NCBI RefSeq assembly: GCF_030269325.1
Contig: NZ_BSTD01000001.1
Span: 2,062,681 to 2,126,680 of the forward strand
Length of the DNA stretch: 64,000 nucleotides
DNA from: Amycolatopsis sp. NBRC 101858
GTDB taxonomy: Bacteria; Actinomycetota; Actinomycetes; Mycobacteriales; Pseudonocardiaceae
Reading direction: 5' to 3'
Part shown: in pieces, positions 24,679 to 34,092 of the stretch
How positions within the stretch are numbered: position 1 is the first letter of the stretch
Layout: each line of letters starts with the position of its first letter
Made by a program: the position numbers and the translations under genes
Notes under the pieces: generated by a model
The model's database searches: none
What the model saw: the letters and a program-made list of their open reading frames with translations, nothing else
What the model was told of the DNA's origin: nothing

Positions 24679-25593
24679 TCACTTCTTCTTCGGGGCGACA
24701 AGGCGCGCGAACACGGTGGCGAGGAGGTTGATGATCGCGATGATGAGCACCAGGGTCAGTGCGGCGCCCCAGATCCGGTCGAAGCCGACCGAGCCGGGAT
24801 CCATCGAGTTGGTGACGCGCTCGTTGTTCATCAGCAGCGGGAGCGCCGCCTGCTCGCCGCTGAAGATGTCCCAGTTCGTGTACGCGGAATAGCCGACCAG
24901 GACCAGCAGCGGCGCCGTTTCCCCCATCACGCGGGCCAGCGCCATCATGATGCCGCCGATGATGCCGGACAGGGCCGTCGGCAGCACGATCTTCACGATC
25001 GTCTTCCACTTCGGCACGCCCAGCGCGTACGACGCCTCGCGCAGGTCGTCCGGGACGATCCGCAGCATCTCCTCCGACGAGCGGACGACCACCGGGATCA
25101 TCAGCAGCACCAGGGCCAGCGACACGGCGAAACCGCTGCGCGGCAGGCCGAACGTGGTGATCCACAGCGCGTAGATGAACAGCGCGGCGACGATCGAGGG
25201 GACACCGGAGAGGATGTCGACCATGAAGGTGGTGGCCTTCATGAGCCGGCCGCGGCCGTACTCGACGAGGTAGATCGCGACGAGCATGCCGATCGGCACC
25301 GCGATGATCGCGCAGACCAGGCCCTGCAGCAGGCTGCCGATGATGGCGTGCAGCACGCCGCCGCCGACCTCGTCGGACAGGTAGTTGCCCAGGTCCTGCG
25401 ACCACCAGTTGCTGTACGGGATGCGCTTGATGCCGTTCGCGACAACCGTGTACAGCACCCACACCAGGGGGACGACGGCGATCAGGAACGAGAGCCAGAC
25501 CAGCGTGGTCGCGAAGCCGTTCTTGACCTTGCGGGCCAGGCTGACCTGCTGGAACGCGGGCGTCGCGGCCGGGGCTTCGAGCGTGGTGGTCAT
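24679..25593 (-). CDS. pstA: Phosphate ABC transporter permease PstA
   Basis: 304 residues with six hydrophobic helices and the ABC-permease EAA-loop region (DDLREASYALGVPKWKTIVK, followed by VLPTALSGIIGGIMMALARV). It reads on from pstC after 2 bp, so translational coupling is likely. The start ATG 25593 was chosen over a longer in-frame reading that runs into pstC. It forms the transmembrane channel with PstC. Confidence 0.96.
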   Translation of the reverse strand: MTTTLEAPAATPAFQQVSLARKVKNGFATTLVWLSFLIAVVPLVWVLYTVVANGIKRIPYSNWWSQDLGNYLSDEVGGGVLHAIIGSLLQGLVCAIIAVPIGMLVAIYLVEYGRGRLMKATTFMVDILSGVPSIVAALFIYALWITTFGLPRSGFAVSLALVLLMIPVVVRSSEEMLRIVPDDLREASYALGVPKWKTIVKIVLPTALSGIIGGIMMALARVMGETAPLLVLVGYSAYTNWDIFSGEQAALPLLMNNERVTNSMDPGSVGFDRIWGAALTLVLIIAIINLLATVFARLVAPKKK

Positions 25594-25595
25594 GC

Positions 25596-26660
25596 TCAGT
25601 CTCCCTTCTTGCCGATGACGGACCGAGCCGCGAAGTTGACCAGGAACGTGAGCACGAACAGCACCAGGCCGGCCGCGATGTACGCGCCGGCCGAGATCTC
25701 GTTGTTGAACTCGCTGTAGTTCGCGGCGATCTTCGAGGCGAACGTCGAACCGCCGTCGAAGAGGCTCCAGTCGAAGTTCCGGCCCTGCGGGATGAGCAGG
25801 ATGACGGCCAGCGCGATCGTCTCGCCCAGCGCGCGGCCGAGGCCGAGCATGGACGCGCCGACGTAACCGGCCTTGCCGAACGGGAGCACCGTGGTGCGGA
25901 TGACTTCCCAGCGGGTCGCGCCGAGCGCCAGCGCACCCTCGATGTGCGGCGTCGGCGTGCGCTCGAACACCTCGCGGGAGAGCGACGTGATGATCGGCAG
26001 GATCATCACCGCCAGCACGATGCCCGCGGTGAAGATCGTGCCGCGCACGCTCGGCGCGACGTTGCCGGGCGCCAGCAGCGGGAACCACGAGAACGTGTCG
26101 TTGATCCACTGCGAGAACGGCTCGATCGCCGGGGCGAACACGAGGATGCCCCAGAGGCCGAAGATGATCGACGGCACCGCGGCGAGCAGGTCGATGACGT
26201 AGGCGAAGGGCCGCGCGAGCTTCCTCGGCGCGTACTGCGTCAGGAACAGCGCGATGCCCAGCGAGACCGGCATCGCGATGATCAGCGCCACGAGCGACGT
26301 CGCCACCGTGACCTCGAGCAGGTCGAGGATGCCGAACGACATGTTCGCGGGGTCGTTGGTCGACCAGCCGTGGTTGGTCAGGAAGTTGGCCTTGTCGGCC
26401 TGCAGCGCCGGGATCGCCTGGATCAGCAGGAAGAGCCCGATCAGGCCGATCAGGGCGACGACGAAGATCCCGGCCCCGGTGGTCAGGTTCTGGAAGATGC
26501 GGTCACCGGGCCGCTTCTTCGGTTTGTCACTCGCGGGCGGCTCGGGCGCCGCCGTCGAGGCTGGTTGCTCCGAAATCGGATCCTCCGGGGGCGTCGTGGC
26601 GGACGACGAACGCCCACCGGGGTCGCCGGTGGGCGTTCGCGTCGAGGATGACTCGCTCAT
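25596..26660 (-). CDS. pstC: Phosphate ABC transporter permease PstC
   Basis: 354 residues. A cytoplasmic N-terminal Ser/Thr/Pro tail of about 60 residues (STRTPTGDPGGRSS) precedes six helices; the first is TGAGIFVVALIGLIGLFLLI. The EAA loop (HIEGALALGATRWEVIRTTV, VLPFGKAGYVGASMLGLGRA) is typical. It partners PstA. The pstS stop is 50 bp upstream. The long polar N-terminus is common in actinobacteria. Confidence 0.96.
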   Translation of the reverse strand: MSESSSTRTPTGDPGGRSSSATTPPEDPISEQPASTAAPEPPASDKPKKRPGDRIFQNLTTGAGIFVVALIGLIGLFLLIQAIPALQADKANFLTNHGWSTNDPANMSFGILDLLEVTVATSLVALIIAMPVSLGIALFLTQYAPRKLARPFAYVIDLLAAVPSIIFGLWGILVFAPAIEPFSQWINDTFSWFPLLAPGNVAPSVRGTIFTAGIVLAVMILPIITSLSREVFERTPTPHIEGALALGATRWEVIRTTVLPFGKAGYVGASMLGLGRALGETIALAVILLIPQGRNFDWSLFDGGSTFASKIAANYSEFNNEISAGAYIAAGLVLFVLTFLVNFAARSVIGKKGD

Positions 26661-26710
26661 CAGGACTTCTGACCAGCCTCTATCACTCGTGGGTCAGTCG
26701 CAACGCCGGG

Positions 26711-27841
26711 TCAGGAGATCGCCTTGACGGCGGCCAGGACCTTGGTCTGCAGCGACTGCGGGATCGGCACGTAGCCCTTGGCGGACAGCGGCTGCTGACC
26801 GTCGGTGGCGGCCACCGTCAGGAACGCCTTGACGGCCTTCGAGACGTCCGGGTTCGCGTACTTCGAGCAGACGATCTCGTAGGTCGTCAGCAGCAGCGGG
26901 TAGGCACCCGGGGTGTTGCTGGCGTAGATGCCGTTGAGGTCGAGCGCGAGGTCGTTCGTGCCGTCCTTGAGGAACTTGGCCGAGTCGAGGGACTTGGCCA
27001 CGTTCGCCGCGCTGAGCTCGACGCCGCCGGAGCCGCTGTCGATGAGGGCCGGGGTCAGGCCGTCCTTGGCGAACGCGCCCTCGACGTAGGTGATGGCACC
27101 GTCGGCGGCCTTCACCGCGGTCGCGACACCGTTGGAGCCCTGCGCACCGTTGCCGACGCCACCGTTGAACTTCTTGCCGGCACCCTTGGTCCAGTCGGCC
27201 TTCGCCGCCGCACCCAGGTACTTCTGGAAGTTGTCGGTGGTGCCCGACTCGTCGGAGCGGGAGACGACCTGGATGGCCTTGTCCGGCAGGTTCGCGCTCT
27301 CGTTGCCCTTGACCGCCTTGATGGCCGGGTCGTTCCACTTGGTGATGCCACCGCTGAAGATCTTGGCGATGACCGACGGGGTCAGCGTCAGCTTGTCGAC
27401 ACCCGACAGCTTGTAGGCGACGGCGACCGGGCCGACGACCATCGGGATGTTCCAGGCGTCACTCGCGCAGCGCTTCTTGGCCGCGTCGAGGTCCGCGCCG
27501 GTGATCGGCGAGTCCGAGCCGCCGAAGTCGATCTGGTTGGCGTTGAACTGCTTGACGCCGGCGCCCGAACCGCTGGGGTTGTAGTTCACCTGCTGGCCCG
27601 AGCACTTCTTGCTGTACTGCTGCGTGAAGATGTCGATGGCGTTCTTCTGGGCCGACGAACCTTCCGCGGACAGCGGGCTCTTGCCGCCGCACGCCACGTC
27701 GGCCGTGCCGGTGGCGGCCGGGGCGGCAGCCGAGTTCGAGCTGCTGCTGTTGGACGCCGCGGGGTCGGAACCACAGGCGGCGAGCACGAGGGCGGCGCTC
27801 GCGACGATGCCCACCGCGCTCAGGGGCCGCATGATCTTCAC
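26711..27841 (-). CDS. pstS: Phosphate-binding lipoprotein PstS
   Basis: 376 residues from GTG 27841, with a GGAGGAA ribosome-binding site. A short basic N-terminus and hydrophobic stretch (RPLSAVGIVASAALVLAAC) end in the lipobox LAAC, so the protein is anchored to the membrane outer face by Cys. The periplasmic-binding fold shows SAEGSSAQKNAIDIF, FGGSDSPI, and SRSDESGTTDNFQKYL, which form the phosphate-binding cleft. It is first in the operon and is preceded by a PHO box. Confidence 0.97.
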   Translation of the reverse strand: MKIMRPLSAVGIVASAALVLAACGSDPAASNSSSSNSAAAPAATGTADVACGGKSPLSAEGSSAQKNAIDIFTQQYSKKCSGQQVNYNPSGSGAGVKQFNANQIDFGGSDSPITGADLDAAKKRCASDAWNIPMVVGPVAVAYKLSGVDKLTLTPSVIAKIFSGGITKWNDPAIKAVKGNESANLPDKAIQVVSRSDESGTTDNFQKYLGAAAKADWTKGAGKKFNGGVGNGAQGSNGVATAVKAADGAITYVEGAFAKDGLTPALIDSGSGGVELSAANVAKSLDSAKFLKDGTNDLALDLNGIYASNTPGAYPLLLTTYEIVCSKYANPDVSKAVKAFLTVAATDGQQPLSAKGYVPIPQSLQTKVLAAVKAIS

Positions 27842-27933
27842 TGCTGTTTCCTCCATCAGGAGCTTGACCGGGTCGTCGCGGCGTGGTGCCGCGCCGGATC
27901 CGGACATTAGGCAGCCCTGGTGGACGGTCGGCC

Positions 27934-27958
27934 GTGAACAAATGAACGCGAAGTGAAC
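27934..27958 (-). promoter_or_regulatory. PHO box upstream of pstS
   Basis: On the minus strand GTTCAC, GTTCAT and GTTCAC begin at 27958, 27947 and 27939. The first two are 11 bp apart as in PhoP direct repeats; the third is displaced to 8 bp. It lies about 95-115 bp before the pstS start, so PhoP control of pstSCAB is inferred. Confidence 0.7.
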
Positions 27959-28066
27959 AAGGCCCAGGATGTGAGCAGTGCTACTACTCCGATAGGGTGC
28001 CGTGTCCCGGCCGTGACCTGCGCGTTCGCACACCGTGACGAGTCGTTAGCGCGGCGTCGATCGTGG

Positions 28067-28972
28067 TCACCGACCGTACTGGACGTCGGTTTCGTGACGG
28101 GCAAACCCGAGCTTCGTGTAGACGGCGAGCGCCGGGGCGTTGTCGCCCTCGACGTACAGGATGATCTGCCGCAGCCCGCGGCTCGCGAGGTACCGCAGCC
28201 CGGCGAGCGTCAGCGCCCGGCCGAGCCCGCCGCCCTGGGCCGCCGGGGCGACGCCGACGACGTAGACCTCGCCCACGCGCTCGCCGTCGAAGCGACCCGG
28301 CGTCGCCTCGTGGACCTTCGTCCAGTGGAAGCCGATCACTTCGCCGTCCTGCTCGGCGAGGAAGAAGCCGTCCGCGTCGAACCACGACCGGCTCTCGTCC
28401 CCGCGGAGGTCGTCGGCGGTGAGAGCGCCCTGCTCGGGGTGCCAGTCGAAGGCCAGCGCGTTGACCCGGATGACGGCGTCCTCGTCCTGCCCCGGCACGA
28501 ACGTCCGCAGCGAGACGCCGTCGCGCAGCCGTGGCTCCGGCCAGTCCGCGCCCTCGACGTCGGCGTGCAGGATCAGCAGCTCGCGCTTGCGCTCCAGGCC
28601 GGTCCGCACGGCCAGCTGCCGCGCCGCCGGGTGGTCGCCGTGCGCCCAGATGCGGAACCCGACCGCGGCGCGCTCGTCGACGGCCTGAAGGAGCTTCGCG
28701 CCGTAGCCGCGGTTGCGGTGGGCCGGGTGCACGAACAGCTCGGCGACCTGGTGCCCGAAGGAGTCACCCGTGGTGTCGAGGTGGGCGTAGCCGACGACGT
28801 CGCCCTCGACGCACGCGACGAGGTGCTCACCGCCGTCGAACTCACCGGGCAGCGGCCCCTCGGGTTCGGCCTCGGGCCGCCCGTCGGCCTCGCGCACGGC
28901 CAGCAACAGCCCGCGCACGTCCTCGAGCTGCTGCTCGTCCAGCTCCTGGCGCCACTCCCCGTCTCCGCTCAC
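28067..28972 (-). CDS. mshD: Mycothiol synthase MshD (tandem GNAT acetyltransferase)
   Basis: 301 residues with two GNAT domains. The first carries VAELFVHPAHRNRGYGAKLL, the second VYVVGVAPAAQGGGLGRALT plus LYVEGDNAPALAVYTKLGF. MshD acetylates Cys-GlcN-Ins in the last step of mycothiol synthesis, the major thiol of actinobacteria. GTG 28972 starts the protein. It stands between glnR and pstS on the same strand, in an order also remembered from other actinomycetes. Confidence 0.95.
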   Translation of the reverse strand: MSGDGEWRQELDEQQLEDVRGLLLAVREADGRPEAEPEGPLPGEFDGGEHLVACVEGDVVGYAHLDTTGDSFGHQVAELFVHPAHRNRGYGAKLLQAVDERAAVGFRIWAHGDHPAARQLAVRTGLERKRELLILHADVEGADWPEPRLRDGVSLRTFVPGQDEDAVIRVNALAFDWHPEQGALTADDLRGDESRSWFDADGFFLAEQDGEVIGFHWTKVHEATPGRFDGERVGEVYVVGVAPAAQGGGLGRALTLAGLRYLASRGLRQIILYVEGDNAPALAVYTKLGFARHETDVQYGR

Positions 28973-29035
28973 CCCGTGACCGTACCCGCGCCGGAAGCAA
29001 CGCGACGGTTGCCGGCGCGTCCTGGGAGTGTGGTG

Positions 29036-29887
<852 letters not shown>

Positions 29888-29937
29888 TCACACCTGGAGA
29901 AACCCCGGTGGACCCGACGAACAGGAGTACGGACGCG

Positions 29938-30837
29938 ATGGTGAGCAGGCCCGTGACCCGGGACGACCGACCCGCACCGAGGCCGGACGCGCGCCGCCGC
30001 GGCCGCCGCGCGCGGCGCTGGGTGATCGCGCTCGTCGTTCTGGTGCTGCTGCTGGTCGGTGCCGATTTCGGGGCCGCCGCGTACGCCGAGCACATGATCT
30101 CGCAGAAGGCCCGGACGCAGCTGCAGCTGACCGACGACCCCTCGGTGACGATCCACGGCTTCCCGTTCCTCACGCAGGCGCTGGGCGGTGACTACAGTCA
30201 CATCAGCGTGTCCGCCGCCGGCGTTCCGGTCGGCGACAAGCTCCAGGACGTCGCGCTGAACGCCGAGCTCGAGGACGTCACGGCGCCGCTGTCGGACCTC
30301 ACCAACGGCAACACGAAGGCGATCACGATCGGCAAGCTGACCGGCGCGGTCACCATCAAGGCCGCCGACCTCGCCCGCGTCGCCCCGCTGGACAAGATCA
30401 AGGACCTGCGGATCGAGCCGTCGACCGCCGACTACGTCGAGAACGGCGACAGCGGGCAGAGCGAGCCGACGCCGACCCCGACGACGACCACCGAGGGCCA
30501 GGCCGCCCAGGACGAGTCGAGCACCGGCGTCCGCATTTCGGGACACCTTCCGTTCGCGGGCAAGGATCTGGAAATCTTCTGCTTCGCGATGATCGAGGCC
30601 GACGCGAAGGACGGGACGATCAACTTCGTCCCCAAGCGGCTGCAGTTCGGGAATGACCAGGAGACCACCGTCGTTCCGGCTGCTGTGCAGAAGGCGCTGA
30701 TGCCGAACTTCAGCGCTTCGATCAACACGAAGGACCTCCCGCTGTCGGTCACCCCGACCGGCGTGCGGGTGCAGAGCGGATCGGTGACGATCAAGGGCGA
30801 GGCGACGAACGTGTCGTTCGCGGAGCTGAGCAAGTAG
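29938..30837 (+). CDS. LmeA-like DUF2993 membrane-anchored cell-envelope protein
   Basis: 299 residues. An Arg-rich N-terminus (RRRGRRARRW) precedes one transmembrane segment (VIALVVLVLLLVGADFGAAA), then the DUF2993 lipid-binding-like region starting HMISQKARTQLQLTDDPSVT and GFPFLTQALGGDYSHISVSA. A Pro/Thr-rich insert with TPTPTTTTEG lies in the middle. Mycobacterial LmeA takes part in lipomannan elongation; an equivalent role here is inferred. GTG 29908 is an alternative start with its own GGAGA site. Confidence 0.8.
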   Translation: MVSRPVTRDDRPAPRPDARRRGRRARRWVIALVVLVLLLVGADFGAAAYAEHMISQKARTQLQLTDDPSVTIHGFPFLTQALGGDYSHISVSAAGVPVGDKLQDVALNAELEDVTAPLSDLTNGNTKAITIGKLTGAVTIKAADLARVAPLDKIKDLRIEPSTADYVENGDSGQSEPTPTPTTTTEGQAAQDESSTGVRISGHLPFAGKDLEIFCFAMIEADAKDGTINFVPKRLQFGNDQETTVVPAAVQKALMPNFSASINTKDLPLSVTPTGVRVQSGSVTIKGEATNVSFAELSK

Positions 30838-30847
30838 GAGGCAGCCG

Positions 30848-31300
30848 GTGACGGGGCTGTGGGTGCTCGTGGCGGTGCTGGTGGCCGGCGTGGCCGCCGG
30901 CCTGCTGCTGAAGGCCCGCAACGGCCGGGTTCGCGTGGCGAAGCCCGAGCAGCCCGGCCGCCCGGCGGAGCCCGCCCGTGCGCTGCCCGGCCCCGTCGCC
31001 GCCGCCCTCGACCCGGCGTCCGCCGTGACGCTGGTCCAGATCTCCACCACCTTCTGCGCGCCGTGCCGGCACGCGAAGGCCGTGCTCGAGCCCCTGGCCG
31101 AGCGCACCGACGGCCTGCACCACGTCGAGCTCGACGTGACGAACCAGCCGGAGGTCGCGCAGTCGCTGTCCGTGCTGCGGACGCCGACCACGATCGCGCT
31201 GACCCCGGACGGCCGGGAGCTGCTGCGCGTCGGCGGCGTCCCCAAGGGCCCCGAACTGCTGGACGCGCTGCGGCCGCATCTCACGACTCGGACGCCCTGA
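30848..31300 (+). CDS. Membrane-anchored thioredoxin-like protein
   Basis: 150 residues. An N-terminal signal-anchor (LWVLVAVLVAGVAAGLLLKA) precedes a thioredoxin fold with the redox motif STTFCAPCRHAK, a cis-Pro strand LRTPTTIALTPDG, and the C-terminal helix. The active site probably faces outside the membrane or in the cytoplasm depending on orientation. A strong AGGAGG site precedes GTG 30848. It is 10 bp after the DUF2993 gene and upstream of the sulfur operon. Confidence 0.85.
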   Translation: MTGLWVLVAVLVAGVAAGLLLKARNGRVRVAKPEQPGRPAEPARALPGPVAAALDPASAVTLVQISTTFCAPCRHAKAVLEPLAERTDGLHHVELDVTNQPEVAQSLSVLRTPTTIALTPDGRELLRVGGVPKGPELLDALRPHLTTRTP

Positions 31301-31348
31301 CCAGGGCATGTCCCACGTGCCGGGAATCGTCCCAAGGTATGAACGTGG

Positions 31349-31378
31349 TTCCCACTCTGAGGGAGCTCTGGGTACCCT
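31349..31378 (+). promoter_or_regulatory. Promoter for the leader peptide (TTCCCA-N18-TACCCT)
   Basis: TTCCCA at 31349-31354 and TACCCT at 31373-31378 are 18 bp apart. The leader GTG at 31386 begins 8 nt after the -10 box, so the transcript would be leaderless. Confidence 0.5.
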
Positions 31379-31385
31379 CGCACCC

Positions 31386-31481
31386 GTGACCGGGCTGACC
31401 ACCTTCTTGACGCAGCGACGCGCAGTCGACCTCTGCCGCGTCCGCAGCAGCCTGTGTCGCGCTCGCACCGACCGGCGCTGA
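31386..31481 (+). CDS. Cys-containing leader peptide (uORF) of the sulfurtransferase operon
   Basis: A 31-residue ORF, too short for normal gene calling, reads VTGLTTFLTQRRAVDLCRVR then SSLCRARTDRR. RRAVDLCRVxSxLCR is the pattern of the putative leader peptides seen before sulfur and cysteine genes in actinobacteria. Two Cys codons in mid-ORF would stall ribosomes when Cys-tRNA is scarce. The downstream RNA has a hairpin (31548-31559) whose CTCC arm can pair with the GGAG ribosome-binding site of the DUF4395 gene. Attenuation by cysteine supply is inferred from the mycobacterial precedent. Confidence 0.75.
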   Translation: MTGLTTFLTQRRAVDLCRVRSSLCRARTDRR

Positions 31482-31564
31482 AGCACGTCCGGTCCCACCC
31501 CAGCCTCGATGCCGCTGACGCGTGCCGTTCGCACGCACCCCCTGGAGCTCCTGCTGGAGGAACC

Positions 31565-31999
31565 ATGTCCGCCGGACCGGCCGTCGACCCGCGAGGCCCG
31601 CGGTTCGCCGCCATCCTGACCACGATCGTGCTGGCGGTCGTCCTGGTCACCCAGTGGTGGCCGTTGCTGGCGATCCAGACCGTCGTGTTCGCCATCGGCG
31701 CGTTCGCCGGGCTGAAGCCGGCGCCCTACTCGATCGTGTACCGCACGCTCGTGGCCCCGCGCCTCGGCCCGACCGACGAGCGGGAGGACGCGGCCCCGCT
31801 GCGGTTCGCCCAGGCCGTCGGGTTCGTGTTCGCGCTCGTCGGCACGATCGGCTTTGCCCTCGGCGTCACCCCGCTCGGCATCGTCGCGACGGCGTTCGCG
31901 CTCTTCGCGGCCTTCCTCAACGCGGCCTTCGACTTCTGCCTCGGCTGCGAAATGTTCTTGCTGATCAAGCGCTTCACCCCCGCCCGCGCGTCGTCCTGA
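31565..31999 (+). CDS. DUF4395 membrane protein of the sulfur operon
   Basis: 144 residues with four hydrophobic helices. The N-terminal AVDPRGPRFAAILTTIVLAV and the later AAFDFCLGCEMFLLIKRF with a CxxC-like FCLGCEM cysteine pair define DUF4395. Genes of this family occur next to rhodaneses and thioredoxin-like proteins, suggesting a role in moving sulfur compounds or electrons across the membrane. ATG 31565 has a GGAGG site. It is the first protein-coding gene after the leader peptide. Confidence 0.85.
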   Translation: MSAGPAVDPRGPRFAAILTTIVLAVVLVTQWWPLLAIQTVVFAIGAFAGLKPAPYSIVYRTLVAPRLGPTDEREDAAPLRFAQAVGFVFALVGTIGFALGVTPLGIVATAFALFAAFLNAAFDFCLGCEMFLLIKRFTPARASS

Positions 32000-32085
32000 A
32001 GTCCATCCATGCCCCCGCCACCGCCCTCAACGGAAGGCGCTTCGCGCCGCTGTGTTGTTCCGATCCCAGAAAGAGAGTCCGTTCC

Positions 32086-32922
32086 ATGAGCCGTGAAGAC
32101 GTCCTGGTCACCACCCAGTGGGCCGAGGAGAACCTGGACACCCCCGGCGTCGTGTTCGCCGAGGTCGACGAGGACACCACCGCCTACGACGGAGGCCACA
32201 TCCGGGGCGCGGTGAAGTTCGACTGGCGGAAGGACCTGCAGGACGGGGTGCGCCGCGACTTCGTCTCCAAGGAGGGCTTCGAGAAGCTCCTGTCGGAGAA
32301 GGGCATCTCGAACGACGACCGCGTGATCCTCTACGGCGGCAACAACAACTGGTTCGCCGCCTACGCGTACTGGTACTTCAAGCTGTACGGCCACCAGAAC
32401 GTCCAGCTGCTCGACGGCGGGCGCAAGAAGTGGGAGCTCGACGGTCGTGAGCTGAACTCCGACGAGGTCAAGCGCGACACCACCGACTACAAGGCCCAAG
32501 ACCAGGACCTGTCCCTGCGCGCGTTCCGCGACGAGGTCGTCCAGTCCATCGGGTCGAAGAACTTCGTCGACGTCCGGTCGCCGGACGAGTTCTCCGGCAA
32601 GCTGCTCGCCCCCGCGCACCTGCCGCAGGAGCAGTCCCAGGTCCCCGGCCACATCCCGGGCGCGCTGAACGTGCCGTGGGCGAAGGTCGCCAACGAGGAC
32701 GGCACGTTCAAGACCGAGAGCGAGATCGACGAGCTCTACAAGGAGCAGGGCATCGACGCCGGCAAGGGCACCATCGCCTACTGCCGGATCGGCGAGCGGT
32801 CGTCCATCGCGTGGTTCGCGCTGCACGAGCTGCTCGGCCACGAGGACGTGAAGAACTACGACGGTTCGTGGACGGAATACGGCTCGCTGGTCGGCGTGCC
32901 GGTCGAGTTGGGAGCCAAGTGA
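32086..32922 (+). CDS. Thiosulfate sulfurtransferase (two-domain rhodanese, SseA/CysA type)
   Basis: 278 residues. The first, inactive rhodanese domain runs from the N-terminus (AEVDEDTTAYDGGHIRGAVK) and the second contains VDVRSPDEFSGK and the catalytic loop IAYCRIGERSS with Cys that forms the persulfide. The enzyme transfers sulfane sulfur, for example from thiosulfate to cyanide or another acceptor. ATG 32086 is 6 nt after an AGAGAG-type site. It overlaps the DUF1416 gene by 1 bp. Confidence 0.93.
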   Translation: MSREDVLVTTQWAEENLDTPGVVFAEVDEDTTAYDGGHIRGAVKFDWRKDLQDGVRRDFVSKEGFEKLLSEKGISNDDRVILYGGNNNWFAAYAYWYFKLYGHQNVQLLDGGRKKWELDGRELNSDEVKRDTTDYKAQDQDLSLRAFRDEVVQSIGSKNFVDVRSPDEFSGKLLAPAHLPQEQSQVPGHIPGALNVPWAKVANEDGTFKTESEIDELYKEQGIDAGKGTIAYCRIGERSSIAWFALHELLGHEDVKNYDGSWTEYGSLVGVPVELGAK

Positions 32923-33233
32923 TGGCGGTTGACGACAGCTGCGGCGCACCGGTCCAGGAGGCCACGCCGGCGGACTACGACACCAAGGGCCAGGTCGTCC
33001 TGGCCGGCAAGGTGACCGGCGCGGACGGGCCGGTCGGCGGCGCGTTCGTCCGGCTCCTCGACGGCGGCGGCGACTTCACGGGCGAGGTCGTGTCCTCGGC
33101 CGACGGCGACTTCCGCTTCTACGCGGCCCCGGGCGACTGGACGGTGCGCGCGCTGCACCGCACCGGCAACGGCGAAGCGTCGGTGACGGCGGACGGCCCG
33201 GGCCTGCACCAGCTGGCCATCTCGGTCGCCTGA
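32922..33233 (+). CDS. DUF1416 protein (CysA-operon partner)
   Basis: 103 residues. N-terminal CGAPVQEATPADYDTKGQVV followed by a beta-sandwich-like domain (VLAGKVTGADGPVGGAFVRL, DFTGEVVSSADGDFRFYAAP). DUF1416 proteins follow the rhodanese gene in many actinobacteria. The function is unknown; a carrier or accessory for sulfur transfer is possible. ATG 32922 shares its A with the rhodanese stop, so translation is coupled. Confidence 0.9.
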   Translation: MAVDDSCGAPVQEATPADYDTKGQVVLAGKVTGADGPVGGAFVRLLDGGGDFTGEVVSSADGDFRFYAAPGDWTVRALHRTGNGEASVTADGPGLHQLAISVA

Positions 33234-33246
33234 GTTCCTTTCACCC

Positions 33247-33282
33247 GCGAAGGCCTCCCTGCTCCGGCAGGGAGGCCTTCGC
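33247..33282 (+). terminator. Terminator after the sulfur operon
   Basis: A 15-bp perfect stem (GCGAAGGCCTCCCTG and its complement) with a CTCCGG loop. No T run follows. Confidence 0.7.
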
Positions 33283-33371
33283 GGCGTTCGAGGGCCCCTG
33301 GTGGTGACTGTGCTCACCGCGAGCGACCCTGCGCCGGGCCCGATCAGCGGCGGCGGACTATCCTGCTGGGC

Positions 33372-33470
33372 GTGGAAGCTCTGTTTACGACCTTGCTGGT
33401 GCTGGCGGGCGTCGCCATCACGTGGTTCGCCGTGTACGTCGTCTACCGGCTTTACGCGGACCAGCGCTGA
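33372..33470 (+). CDS. Conserved-type 32-residue single-helix membrane protein
   Basis: A short ORF from GTG 33372 to TGA 33470 reads VEALFTTLLVLAGVAITWFA then VYVVYRLYADQR. It is one hydrophobic helix with a Tyr/Arg-rich cytoplasmic tail, and ends 3 bp before the nitrobindin-like gene start. Such tiny proteins sit before FABP/nitrobindin genes in related genomes as I recall, so it may be real; it may also be only the upstream part of a leader. Confidence 0.5.
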   Translation: MEALFTTLLVLAGVAITWFAVYVVYRLYADQR

Positions 33471-33473
33471 CCC

Positions 33474-34088
33474 ATGACCGCCAGCGGCGACGACGCCATC
33501 GCAGCAGCGGAGATGCGCGCGGGGAGCACCCGGACGCGCAACCTTCCGCTGTGGGACGACCTGCCCATCCCCAACGACACCGCGAACCTGCGCGAGGGGC
33601 CGGACCTCAACGACGCCTGCCTCGCGCTGCTGCCGCTCGTCGGCGTGTGGCGCGGTGAGGGCGAGGTCGACTACCCGACCATCGAAGGCCCGCGCAAGTT
33701 CGCGCAGCAGCTGACGATCTCCCACGACGGCCGGCCGTTCCTCGTCCACGAGTCGCGCGCCTGGCTGCTGGACGACGACGGCAACGTGATCCGCCCCGCC
33801 GCCCGCGAGTCCGGGTTCTGGCGGCCGCAGGCGGACGACACGCTCGAGCTGCTGCTCACGCACAACACGGGCATCGTCGAGCTGTACTACGGCAAGCCGC
33901 GCAACCAGACGTCCTGGGAGCTCGGCACCGACGCGGTGATCCGCACGTCCACGGCGAAGGACGTCACCGCGGCCCAGCGGCTGTACGGCCTGATCGAAGG
34001 CTCCCTCGGCTACGTCGAGGAACGCGCGATGATGGGCCAGGAGATGCAACCGCACACCTCGGCCCTGCTGCGCCGCGTCGTCGGCTGA
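33474..34088 (+). CDS. FABP/nitrobindin-like protein (Rv2717c type)
   Basis: 204 residues. The beta-barrel begins at LPLVGVWRGEGEVDYPTIEG, which contains the GxWxGxG motif of nitrobindins and the FABP-like family. LTISHDGRPFLVHESRAWLL and the C-terminal SLGYVEERAMMGQEMQPHTS continue the barrel. Nitrobindins bind heme and can isomerise peroxynitrite; heme binding here is by family analogy. The start ATG 33474 is 3 bp after the small membrane ORF. Confidence 0.88.
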   Translation: MTASGDDAIAAAEMRAGSTRTRNLPLWDDLPIPNDTANLREGPDLNDACLALLPLVGVWRGEGEVDYPTIEGPRKFAQQLTISHDGRPFLVHESRAWLLDDDGNVIRPAARESGFWRPQADDTLELLLTHNTGIVELYYGKPRNQTSWELGTDAVIRTSTAKDVTAAQRLYGLIEGSLGYVEERAMMGQEMQPHTSALLRRVVG

Positions 34089-34092
34089 CGCT

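Noticed and set aside
33372..33470. Leader ORF for attenuation of the nitrobindin gene
   Set aside because: The ORF is hydrophobic without a run of one amino acid and no attenuator hairpin follows; more likely a small membrane protein.
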